From Runella rosea (GTDB lineage: Bacteria; Bacteroidota; Bacteroidia; Cytophagales; Spirosomataceae): a stretch of 64,000 nucleotides of DNA. Made by a program: the position numbers and the translations under genes. This document shows positions 36,360-44,145 of this stretch, one piece after another. The stretch spans positions 4,209,501-4,273,500 of the forward strand of contig NZ_CP030850.1 in the NCBI RefSeq assembly GCF_003325355.1, given 5' to 3'. The notes below the pieces were generated by a model, which made no database searches, was not told the DNA's origin, and saw nothing but the letters and a program-made list of their open reading frames with translations. Each line of letters starts with the position of its first letter. Within the stretch, counting starts at the first letter, position 1.

Positions 36360-38344
36360 AGTTTGATTTCAGCAATCGAATGAATAGCTAATTTACTTAT
36401 TATAAAGACTGCTCTACCATTTTTATACGCAAATGGCAGGGGTTTATTTTCGGGTTGAAGCATCACCTGACGAGGGCGACGGGGTGTTTTTATCGATACT
36501 TGAAGGTTATAGAGCGGCGGAATTTCGTCGTTTGCGTGGATGGATTTGTTTGCGTGGTTGCCCGCCATATTGATAAGGTTTACGTAAGTTGTGCCATTTT
36601 TTTGATTCAAAGCCACGTTTACCAGCTTTGAGCCATTGACCTCCACGTTGGGTTGAAAAAGTTCTTTTACCAGTTTTCCTAAGAAATCTCGGCCCACGTA
36701 GGTTTCGCGCTTGTAATGCTGTTCGCCAAAGTTGAAATAAACGCCCGCAATTTTTCCTTTCCCCAGCGAAGCAATGGTAGCCAAGGGCCCTTGGGCAAAA
36801 CGAGTATCTTCTTGACTGTACCATTGGCCGAATGGCTGTGTACCAGACAATAATTGAAACGGTCGATAGGTTGCTTTGGTGCCAGTGATTAAGTTGTCAA
36901 AGCCCCAAAAAGGAATAGCCTGCGTGGTTGAATTTAATATCACGCCCAGTTCTTTTTCAAAAATTTTCACGGTTTCGCTACCGACTACAACTAAATTTCC
37001 GCCTTGTCGGGCGTATTCTACCAATTCATTTTTTAGCTGTTCGTTTATCTTTTTCCATTCTGGAATGACAATCACTGGATATTCCTTTGTGTGTCCAAGA
37101 AGATGGTGCTCTTGTAATATTTCTGTCGGTAATTGGCTGTATAATAAAGCATTGAGTGTACCAATCATGGAGTTTTGCCTGCCATCTCCCGTATTGTAAA
37201 CGGTCGTGATTTCGCTTTTATACCCCGTATTTGAATACAGCAGACCCACCTGAGGAATGGGTTTGGTATTTTGGCAAAAAGGTTGACGTTCGCGGCAAAA
37301 TTTAGCCAAATCGGCCATTGTTCCGTAGGCGTAGGTTTTGAGGCTGCCATCTCTGTGTTGGGTCCAATAGGCTTGATAACCACCGCCCATCGAAATCACC
37401 TGCGCCGCCTCTTGAGAAAGTTGGGTGGCACTTTTGGCCGAAAACACCTGGTCGTCCCAGCCATATCCAAAACTCCACGACATCAAATCCCAGGGTTTTC
37501 CCTGCGGTGCCAAACACCGTGCCTGAAACGCCGACTGATTGGCTCCGTTGAGCGGCTCGGTGTCGCCCGAAAGGAAATCGACGTTGATATCCACGGGTTC
37601 GGGCATCATAGCCGAGAACGACCAATTGCTGGCTACCTGAAAACGAGGATTGTATAAATGCAAGGCATCTGTGTATTTGCGCACGTATCGACGAAAGACC
37701 GTTCGGTGAAATTCCAGCCATTGAGAATAATTCGGATCTGTTTTCTTTTTAGGAATCTCCTGAATTCCCGTGCTCTTCCGAAACTCCTCCACTGCGGCTG
37801 CGCAATAATCGGGCTCGGTGGCCCAGCAATCGCCATCTATCCAAACGCCATCCACGCCGTAGTCGCTCATTTCTTTTAGTTGTGGAATGAGCAAGCTGTC
37901 AGAATACGCACTCCAAAGCGATGTTTTCTTATCGTCGCGTTTGCCTTCGGCATTGATTCTTGCCCAATGGGGGTGATGCTTCACCGCTTCATTGTCCCAC
38001 ACACCCGAATAATGCAAATAAAGCGCGACGCCGTGGCGCTTTGTCACGTCCCGAAACAAACGAAGTATGTCTTTTTCGAAGCGCTTGGGCGTATGGCCCA
38101 CCTTTGTAGGATAACTCGTTACGCCAGAATGTCCTTTACAATCTACTTGAATAAAATCGGGTTTTACCTTTTGTAGCAGCGAATCTATCATTCTGTCGGT
38201 AAGGGTTTTACCGATAAGTGTATCTTCCAACACTGCATGAAAATCAAAATGCAGCCCAAAAAAACTTTCGGAACGCCGTAACGGCGTTTGGGCAAAAAGA
38301 AAAACAGGAAAGTGAAGAACAAGCAGAATACGCAGGAGTTTCAT
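36356..38344 (-). CDS. Exported glycoside hydrolase-like protein (TIM barrel plus glutamine amidotransferase-like fold)
   Basis: A 662-residue protein with a signal peptide (ending LFAQTP). Residues about 25-330 form a TIM-barrel hydrolase (FIQVDCKGHSG, ALYLHYSGVWDNEA, GVDGVWIDGDCW near 167), resembling the hypothetical glycosyl hydrolase GHL6/GH29-like group. A domain around 370-480 (VIVIPEWKKINEQL, GGNLVVVGSE) looks like the beta-galactosidase trimerisation fold. A C-terminal beta domain follows. Asp167-169 is a candidate nucleophile, unproven. The specificity is unknown. Its stop overlaps the next start (ATGA), so it is translationally coupled to the cytochrome/LRR protein. Confidence 0.75.
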   Translation of the reverse strand: MKLLRILLVLHFPVFLFAQTPLRRSESFFGLHFDFHAVLEDTLIGKTLTDRMIDSLLQKVKPDFIQVDCKGHSGVTSYPTKVGHTPKRFEKDILRLFRDVTKRHGVALYLHYSGVWDNEAVKHHPHWARINAEGKRDDKKTSLWSAYSDSLLIPQLKEMSDYGVDGVWIDGDCWATEPDYCAAAVEEFRKSTGIQEIPKKKTDPNYSQWLEFHRTVFRRYVRKYTDALHLYNPRFQVASNWSFSAMMPEPVDINVDFLSGDTEPLNGANQSAFQARCLAPQGKPWDLMSWSFGYGWDDQVFSAKSATQLSQEAAQVISMGGGYQAYWTQHRDGSLKTYAYGTMADLAKFCRERQPFCQNTKPIPQVGLLYSNTGYKSEITTVYNTGDGRQNSMIGTLNALLYSQLPTEILQEHHLLGHTKEYPVIVIPEWKKINEQLKNELVEYARQGGNLVVVGSETVKIFEKELGVILNSTTQAIPFWGFDNLITGTKATYRPFQLLSGTQPFGQWYSQEDTRFAQGPLATIASLGKGKIAGVYFNFGEQHYKRETYVGRDFLGKLVKELFQPNVEVNGSKLVNVALNQKNGTTYVNLINMAGNHANKSIHANDEIPPLYNLQVSIKTPRRPRQVMLQPENKPLPFAYKNGRAVFIISKLAIHSIAEIKL

Positions 38345-38453
38345 AGTGGTGAAGGGCTTAACGGTTATTTATAAAGCAAATTCAGTGTGTTTTATTACGT
38401 ACTAATTTTTTCATTCTGAACGTTTTGATATGATAAATACCAGTAAAACACTC

Positions 38454-39500
38454 ATGAAGGCCATTATACTATTCATTGCGTCTTTTTCATATACGGTACT
38501 CGCTGCCCAAAATCTCGTAGGAAAGTGTTCCTCCATCAAATCAGGTACGCTTTATTTGGTCAATCAATCCAACGAAACCACCGATTCCGTTGCCATCAAA
38601 AACGGACGATTTTCCTTTACCCATAAACTTAGAGAGCCGAGCCTATTCAAGTTGCGCTCGCCAGCATTGAAGGATGACTTATATTTAGTGTTGGATAACA
38701 AGCAGTTGGCCATCGAAATTGATTCAGCTGGAAAGGTGAAATACCGCTCTAATAACGTACTGAATGTAGATTTTCAAAAAATCTATAAAGACCTTTTAGC
38801 TTTTCAGCAGGAAATCATAAAGCGTTCACCGGCGGTTGATTCGTTGGATAATGATTCTCTCCTAGCGGTGAGGAGGAGAATTTATGATGGATACATTCAG
38901 AAAATTACCGATTTTGTGATCCAGAAGTCATCTGAGTTATCGTCAGCACTGGTTCTTTTTGAGATTATTCAGCTCAGCAAATTACTTCCGCCAGATGAAC
39001 TGAAAAAGCGGTTTGAATTGCTTTCAGGTAAGGTAAAAGATTCACAATACGGGCAAAAAATTGGCGCTTACCTAAAAAAGGAATTGAGCTTACGCGCAGG
39101 CAACCTCGCTCCTGATTTTGAATTTGTTGACTTAGAAAACAAAGAGCATATCTTGTCGGAATATAAGGGTAAGTATGTTCTTCTGCATTTTTGGGCATCG
39201 TGGTGCGGGCCGTGTCGTGGAGAAAATAAAAAATTACCTGCCTTATTGCCATCTCTTGCTTCATTACCCCTTACCATTATCCATATTTCCTGGGACTCAG
39301 ACAAAGAGGCGTGGCTAAAGGCTATTAAAGCTGATAATTTGGAGGGATGTAAACATGTTTTAAATGTAAAAGGCCCCAAAAGCGATGTGTTTCGCAATTA
39401 TCAAATTTCAGGAATCCCCGACACTGTATTGATTGGGCCAGATGGACACATTGTACAAAATGATATTAAGTGGGAGGAATTAGAAAAACACGTAAAGTGA
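38454..39500 (+). CDS. TlpA-family thioredoxin-like protein with DUF4369-type N-terminal domain
   Basis: An exported thioredoxin of about 348 residues. Following a signal peptide ([19 protein letters not shown]), an N-terminal beta domain (about 20-110) resembles DUF4369, a helical linker follows, and the thioredoxin fold has the active site WASWCGPC with Cys251 and Cys254 and the cis-proline in SGIPDT. Such proteins reduce periplasmic disulfides or serve cytochrome maturation. An in-frame ATG at 38430 would add 8 residues before the signal peptide. gcvH follows on the same strand. Confidence 0.88.
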   Translation: MKAIILFIASFSYTVLAAQNLVGKCSSIKSGTLYLVNQSNETTDSVAIKNGRFSFTHKLREPSLFKLRSPALKDDLYLVLDNKQLAIEIDSAGKVKYRSNNVLNVDFQKIYKDLLAFQQEIIKRSPAVDSLDNDSLLAVRRRIYDGYIQKITDFVIQKSSELSSALVLFEIIQLSKLLPPDELKKRFELLSGKVKDSQYGQKIGAYLKKELSLRAGNLAPDFEFVDLENKEHILSEYKGKYVLLHFWASWCGPCRGENKKLPALLPSLASLPLTIIHISWDSDKEAWLKAIKADNLEGCKHVLNVKGPKSDVFRNYQISGIPDTVLIGPDGHIVQNDIKWEELEKHVK

Positions 39501-39568
39501 CCCAAGGATTTCGCATAATTTATGTTTTCGTATTATCTTGCACGCCCAAACAAAAGCCTCAACAAACC

Positions 39569-39946
39569 ATGACTTTCCCCGAAGAGCTTAAATACACCAA
39601 AGATCACGAATGGATTCGTTTTGAAGACGATGATACCGCAGTAGTTGGAGTGACGGATTTTGCCCAACAAGAACTGGGTGACATTGTTTATGTAGACATC
39701 ACTACGGTGGGCCAGACCGTTGAAGAAGGTGAGATTTTTGGCAGCGTAGAAGCGGTTAAAACCGTTTCTGACCTTTTTATTCCCGTATCAGGTGAAGTCC
39801 TTGAATTTAACGATGAATTAGAAGCCGCGCCTGAGTTGGTCAACGAAGACCCTTATGGTAAAGGCTGGATGGTTCGTATCAAAATTACGGGTTCAACAGA
39901 TAGTTTACTTTCGGTAGAAGAATACAAAGAATTGATTGGCGAATAA
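39569..39946 (+). CDS. gcvH: Glycine cleavage system H protein
   Basis: Lipoyl carrier of the glycine cleavage system, 125 residues. The lipoylation site is Lys64 in [11 protein letters not shown], with [10 protein letters not shown] at the N-terminus and the [13 protein letters not shown] segment, all typical. The frame extends to 39470 inside the previous gene, but [15 protein letters not shown] at 39569 is the family start. gcvT and gcvP are not here. A small terminator follows. Confidence 0.96.
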   Translation: MTFPEELKYTKDHEWIRFEDDDTAVVGVTDFAQQELGDIVYVDITTVGQTVEEGEIFGSVEAVKTVSDLFIPVSGEVLEFNDELEAAPELVNEDPYGKGWMVRIKITGSTDSLLSVEEYKELIGE

Positions 39947-39951
39947 ATAGA

Positions 39952-39975
39952 AGCTCCGAAAGGGGCTTTTTTTTT
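39952..39975 (+). terminator. Terminator of gcvH
   Basis: AGCTCC at 39952-39957 pairs with GGGGCT at 39962-39967 around GAAA, followed by nine T residues. It lies 6 bases after the gcvH stop. Confidence 0.8.
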
Positions 39976-40018
39976 AGCCTTTCACCCGCAATGTGAATAA
40001 GTGAAAGTTTTTAAATAT

Positions 40019-41290
40019 ATGCTACTGATTCGTTCTGTTAAGATTATTGATAGTCGCTCGCCTTACAACGGGCAAACGAAAGATATTTTGGTCGAAAATG
40101 GAAAAATTGCCCAAATTGGCGACCAACTTGACGCCCCAGATGCTAAAATTCTGACGGGCGACAATTGGCATATTTCTTCTGGTTGGGTAGATATGCGGGT
40201 ATCTTCTCACGACCCAGGCCATGAGCATAAAGAGGATTTGACCACTGCCTGTGAAGCCGCCGCTGCGGGCGGTTTTACCGAAATCGCCGTGTTGCCCAAC
40301 AGCCAACCAGCGTTGGATTCAAAAAATACGTTGGTTTATGTAAAGCAAAAAGCCGCCGACCAACTCGTGGCGGTACACCCGATTGGTGCGGTGACCAAAG
40401 GATGCGAAGGCAAGGATTTTACCGAGATGATTGACTTAACGCACGCTGGTGCCGTGGCTTTTTCGGACGGTGTTCATGCCATTCAAAATACCCACATTTT
40501 CCTCAAATCGCTTCAGTATTTGCAGCAAGTCAACCGGGTACTGATGAATCGCCCCGAAGATTTTGACCTGACGGTGTTTGGACAAATGCACGAAGGGGAA
40601 GTCAGTACGTTGCTGGGAATGCGCGGTATACCGTCGATTGCCGAAGAATTGATGATTATGCGAGATTTGAAATTGTTGGAATACGTGGGCATAAAAAGCC
40701 CAACTCCCCTACTCCATTTCTCAACCATTTCTACCGCCAATGCCGTGGCGTTGATTCGTCAGGCCAAAGCGCAGGGGTTGCCCGTTTCCTGCGATATTGC
40801 GGCGCACCAAATTGCGTTTGAAGATTCGCTTTTGACAGATTTTGATACGAATTATAAAGTCAATCCACCGTTTAGGCAGCAAAAAGACATTGATGCCCTG
40901 TGGGAAGGCATGGCTGATGGCACCATTGATGCCGTGGTTTCTGACCATAACCCTCAGGATGAAGAAGCGAAAAACCTAGAATTTGACTTGGCTGAATTTG
41001 GAATTATTGGGCTGGAAACGGCTTTTGGCGTGTTGAATACGTACAACAAAACGCTAAGTATTGAGCAAATTGTGGATAAGTTTACGCACCATCCGCGCAC
41101 TATTTTACGGCTACCAACGCATACAATTTCAGAGGGAAGTTTGGCCAACTTAACGCTCTTTAATCCTGACCTAGAATGGGTATTCTCCAACACGCGTTCT
41201 AAGTCAAGAAACTCTCCTTTTTTTGGGCAGACCCTGAAAGGGAGGGCTTTATACGTAATAAATCGAAATAAAGTGGAGAAATGTGGATAA
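40019..41290 (+). CDS. Dihydroorotase-like protein, probably catalytically inactive (PyrC' type)
   Basis: A 423-residue amidohydrolase that aligns along its length with type I dihydroorotases (AAAAGGFTEIAVLPN, GIPSIAEELMI, KVNPPFR, GIIGLETAFG). The metal site is degraded: the family HxH (HVHLREPG) reads RVSSHDPG, the second His region is MNRPED in place of AHCE, and FTDDG reads FSDGV; His in LHFST and Asp in SDHNP remain. Inactive homologues (PyrC') support aspartate carbamoyltransferase in Pseudomonas, a possible role here with pyrB. A GTG at 40001 is an alternative start. Its stop codon lies in a DnaA-box-like sequence. Confidence 0.85.
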   Translation: MLLIRSVKIIDSRSPYNGQTKDILVENGKIAQIGDQLDAPDAKILTGDNWHISSGWVDMRVSSHDPGHEHKEDLTTACEAAAAGGFTEIAVLPNSQPALDSKNTLVYVKQKAADQLVAVHPIGAVTKGCEGKDFTEMIDLTHAGAVAFSDGVHAIQNTHIFLKSLQYLQQVNRVLMNRPEDFDLTVFGQMHEGEVSTLLGMRGIPSIAEELMIMRDLKLLEYVGIKSPTPLLHFSTISTANAVALIRQAKAQGLPVSCDIAAHQIAFEDSLLTDFDTNYKVNPPFRQQKDIDALWEGMADGTIDAVVSDHNPQDEEAKNLEFDLAEFGIIGLETAFGVLNTYNKTLSIEQIVDKFTHHPRTILRLPTHTISEGSLANLTLFNPDLEWVFSNTRSKSRNSPFFGQTLKGRALYVINRNKVEKCG

Positions 41291-41302
41291 CTCTGTGGAT
41301 AA
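41071..41302. other. Secondary DnaA-box cluster
   Basis: Three exact TGTGGATAA sequences at 41071-41079, 41282-41290 and 41294-41302. The first is in the dihydroorotase-like gene, the second contains its stop codon, the third is in the 15-base gap before the DUF4199 gene. The last two are spaced 12 bases start to start in the same orientation. Confidence 0.5.
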
Positions 41303-41305
41303 GTC

Positions 41306-41845
41306 ATGGGAAATGTGATTAACTTTTTTAATAAGCCTATTTTAAAAATCCCGCTTGCTTTTGGCGTATTGGCGGGATTTGTGTGTTTTTTGTTCTTTTT
41401 GGTGGTTCAAAACCTAGAGAAATTCTCGGGAACTGGCCGGGCGCTGGACGTGGGGTTTTTCGCCATTATTATTGCGGCTGCCTGCTGGTATTACCGCAAA
41501 AATATCGGGAAAGGATACATGCACGCCTGGGAAGGAATTTCAATCGGATATGTCGTTTGGCTGACGGGGGCATTGCTGTGCGGGTATCTAACTTCTATGT
41601 TTTTTTACTTCTCACCCAGTGCCCTTGATAGATACAAACAAACGCTGCGCACTTCGTTGGTCACCAATCAGGCTGAGGCCATGAAAGTCTGGGGAAAAGA
41701 GATTTATCAACAAAAACTGGCGGATATTTCACAGCTTACCCCTTCAAGTTTCATTTTTGATGAATTTCGGTTTACGTTGTTGCTGGTTATCATTGCTATC
41801 TTGTTGATTGCGTTGATTTTCCGTAAAAAGCAACCTGAGGCATAA
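41306..41845 (+). CDS. DUF4199 domain-containing membrane protein
   Basis: A 179-residue protein with four membrane helices (about 12-35, 45-62, 75-100 and 150-170) and a periplasmic or cytoplasmic loop between the third and fourth. The arrangement and the GYMHAWEGISIGYVVWLTGALLC region fit DUF4199, common in Bacteroidota, function unknown. It begins 15 bases after the dihydroorotase-like gene and is followed by the J-domain-like gene 4 bases later, so the three are probably one transcript. Confidence 0.82.
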   Translation: MGNVINFFNKPILKIPLAFGVLAGFVCFLFFLVVQNLEKFSGTGRALDVGFFAIIIAAACWYYRKNIGKGYMHAWEGISIGYVVWLTGALLCGYLTSMFFYFSPSALDRYKQTLRTSLVTNQAEAMKVWGKEIYQQKLADISQLTPSSFIFDEFRFTLLLVIIAILLIALIFRKKQPEA

Positions 41846-41849
41846 GCTG

Positions 41850-42941
41850 ATGGCCGATAAAATTGTTCAAATAACGAAGGCAAAAGCCGAGCAGACCAAG
41901 ACGCAGAAGGAATTTAATCGCTTGGTACAAAAAATTGAGACGCTCGAAAAAAGTATTGTAGAGTATCGAGAAACCATGACCAAAATCCAACAACGTGCTC
42001 TGACGGAGTTGGAACCTTTACGTAAACAATATTTCGAGGAACGCGCTCAACTTGTGTACCGTTTTGACCGGGCCTATGAATCGTCGTTTTTCAAAAAGAA
42101 TGAAAGGGAAAAGTTAACCTATCTCATTCAGGACATTGCGTTTGAATTGATTGATGCGGCTGGAATGGAGGAGTTTAAGCCGATTTACGATAAATATAGC
42201 CCAGAAGGTGGCTATGATGCCGTCGTTGAAGAAGCCGAGCGCATCAACAATATGTTTTCAGCACTTGGCGCTGATTTTGGCGAAGACTTTGGGAAACATG
42301 CCCCCCCAAAAAAGTCAGAAAATTGGGATACGACAGAACACCAAGCAGCCTTTGAAGAGGAATATCAATCGAAAAAACAACGTACCCAACGTTCAAAGAC
42401 GCAAAAACAGCTAAACCGGGAAGCAAAAAAGGAACTGGAAACCCGCACGGGTACCAAAGCGGTAAGAACGATATACCTTGATTTGGTAAAAGCGTTTCAT
42501 CCCGACCGGGAAACGGACGAGACTGAAAAAGACCGCAAAACAGAAATTATGCAACGGGTGACCCAAGCCTACGAAAAAAATGATGTCTTAGCTTTGCTGC
42601 GGTTACAATTGGAGCTTGAGCGCATTGACCAATCACATATTGAAACGCTGGCAGAAACCCATCTCAAATACTACAACAAAATCTTGCGTGAGCAGACCAA
42701 AGAACTGGAAGAAGAATATGAGCAATTGCAGTTTCAGGCGCTTGCATTGGGGGGGCAGTCGGCCTATTTGATTTCAAACCCTTTTGGCTTAGAATTTGCT
42801 TTCAATGAGCAGGTGAATGAGTTTAAAAAGACCGTAAAAAACCTTAAAAAAGACCTCAAAGATTTGCAACATGATGAGGTTGTTCGGGCTTTTCTCAAAG
42901 TTTTCAAAATCCCAAAACACAATGATGGTGATGGGTTTTAA
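41850..42941 (+). CDS. Coiled-coil protein with internal J-domain-like segment
   Basis: A 363-residue, strongly charged cytoplasmic protein. Coiled coils cover about 10-60 and 260-350. Around 205-260 a J-domain-like helical hairpin is visible: IYLDLVKAFHPDRETDE, with the HPD tripeptide, then EIMQRVTQAYEKND, as in DnaJ helices II and III. The J segment is central rather than N-terminal, and no G/F or zinc domains follow, so it may recruit DnaK to a specific client. The gene follows the DUF4199 gene by 4 bases. Confidence 0.72.
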   Translation: MADKIVQITKAKAEQTKTQKEFNRLVQKIETLEKSIVEYRETMTKIQQRALTELEPLRKQYFEERAQLVYRFDRAYESSFFKKNEREKLTYLIQDIAFELIDAAGMEEFKPIYDKYSPEGGYDAVVEEAERINNMFSALGADFGEDFGKHAPPKKSENWDTTEHQAAFEEEYQSKKQRTQRSKTQKQLNREAKKELETRTGTKAVRTIYLDLVKAFHPDRETDETEKDRKTEIMQRVTQAYEKNDVLALLRLQLELERIDQSHIETLAETHLKYYNKILREQTKELEEEYEQLQFQALALGGQSAYLISNPFGLEFAFNEQVNEFKKTVKNLKKDLKDLQHDEVVRAFLKVFKIPKHNDGDGF

Positions 42942-43292
42942 GATGGCTGATGAAAAAGTGCATACAAAGGCACTGTCTTCTAATTAAATGTTTTTTACTT
43001 CTTCAAATACTGATACTTCCATACTTCGGATAAGCCAATCCACTTCTTTGCTAATTAAAAATGCCTCACTATTTTTTTGCGCGCTACTTCAGAGGCAAAT
43101 TCATCAATTGCTATTTGGCATACAATAAATAGATTTAATAAGCCTATTTAAGAATAATTTATCGATTGTAAATCGGCCCAAAATTGTCCGTCACCTCTAT
43201 TTTTTCAGCGCTTAATTTTTAGAAGAGGCCTTCGTGGTAAATTAAAATATGTAAATATTTATAATTATTATTCATTGGTTTCTATGTGTAGG

Positions 43293-43306
43293 TGTCCACT
43301 TGGACA
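43293..43306. promoter_or_regulatory. Operator-like palindrome
   Basis: TGTCCACTTGGACA is a perfect inverted repeat with 6-base arms and a 2-base centre. It covers the TTG at the -33 position of the promoter below, a typical position for a repressor site. The regulator is not encoded next to it. Confidence 0.45.
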
Positions 43307-43328
43307 TTTTAATTCTATTTTAATTTTG
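43300..43328 (+). promoter_or_regulatory. Putative promoter upstream of the efflux locus
   Basis: TTG at 43300-43302 is followed after 18 bases by TAATTTTG at 43321-43328, matching the Bacteroidota consensus. It would read toward the small ORF at 43569 with a leader of about 240 bases. Confidence 0.45.
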
Positions 43329-43568
43329 CTTTAATCATATTCTAACCGCGGGTAGTGCTATTTGTACACAGGGTTATAATGATAACAATATATAATAGCT
43401 TAATAGATATAAGTAATTATCCAAAAAGCAATCATGATCGCTGATTATTTAGACCGTTCTTGAAAAAAAACAGCTTATTCTGTTATAGATTAAATTGTTA
43501 ATACACAATGTGTTATAAAAGACAATGCCAAATAATTTTACACACTTGCTTCTAAAATTATTTACACC

Positions 43569-43973
43569 ATGATAAAATTATTTAAATCTCTATTTCCGTT
43601 GTGTGTGCTACTGGTGGGTGGATATATTCAACATCATGGAGGTACATTTTATGAATCTATCAATTCTTCTACTGTAAAAAATAAACAATATCTTATCGTT
43701 GAAAAAAAACAATATTCAGTTAGCAAACCTGTCTTATTTAATCAAGGGAAAAATAAACAGAATCGGATAACTGATATTGAAGAAAAGGAAAATGAAATAG
43801 TTTCTTTCAAAAAGTATTCATTATTCAGTAATAATGTGAATACTCCTTTTTACACTCAAACAGCTGAATACTCCTTCCAATATACCCAACTGCATTTTTT
43901 CTTTTTTAAGCTTTTTTCATATTATCCATCTTGTAAATCGCTCTACCTGATATTTGAGGTAATGCGAATTTGA
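43569..43973 (+). CDS. Hypothetical small exported or membrane protein
   Basis: A 134-residue A+T-rich reading frame with an N-terminal hydrophobic segment (LFPLCVLLVGGYIQ), a polar Lys/Asn/Gln-rich middle and an aromatic C-terminal part (LHFFFFKLFSYYP). I recognise no family. It precedes the RND efflux operon by 172 bases on the same strand and could be an accessory or leader protein of it. The codon bias is A/T-rich compared with the efflux genes. It may also be a fortuitous frame, though the signal-peptide-like start argues against that. Confidence 0.5.
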   Translation: MIKLFKSLFPLCVLLVGGYIQHHGGTFYESINSSTVKNKQYLIVEKKQYSVSKPVLFNQGKNKQNRITDIEEKENEIVSFKKYSLFSNNVNTPFYTQTAEYSFQYTQLHFFFFKLFSYYPSCKSLYLIFEVMRI

Positions 43974-44145
43974 TATTAATAATTCAGCATAAAAACAAAA
44001 GTGCCCATCTTGCTATTTTACAGTAATTTACTGCTCGATTTGCTGTAAAAATGGCCTAACCAAGGCATAAACGTATGTAATAATAAGCATACCATTTCGG
44101 ACGAATAAATATCAACAACCCATTTTTTATTTAATAAATACTATC

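Larger units (their letters stand above)
42942..43568. other. Long A+T-rich non-coding region upstream of the efflux locus
   Basis: 627 bases without a credible gene, markedly richer in A and T than the flanks. It contains an operator-like palindrome and promoter near 43293-43328. No repeats, tRNA or transposase remains are visible. Confidence 0.6.
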
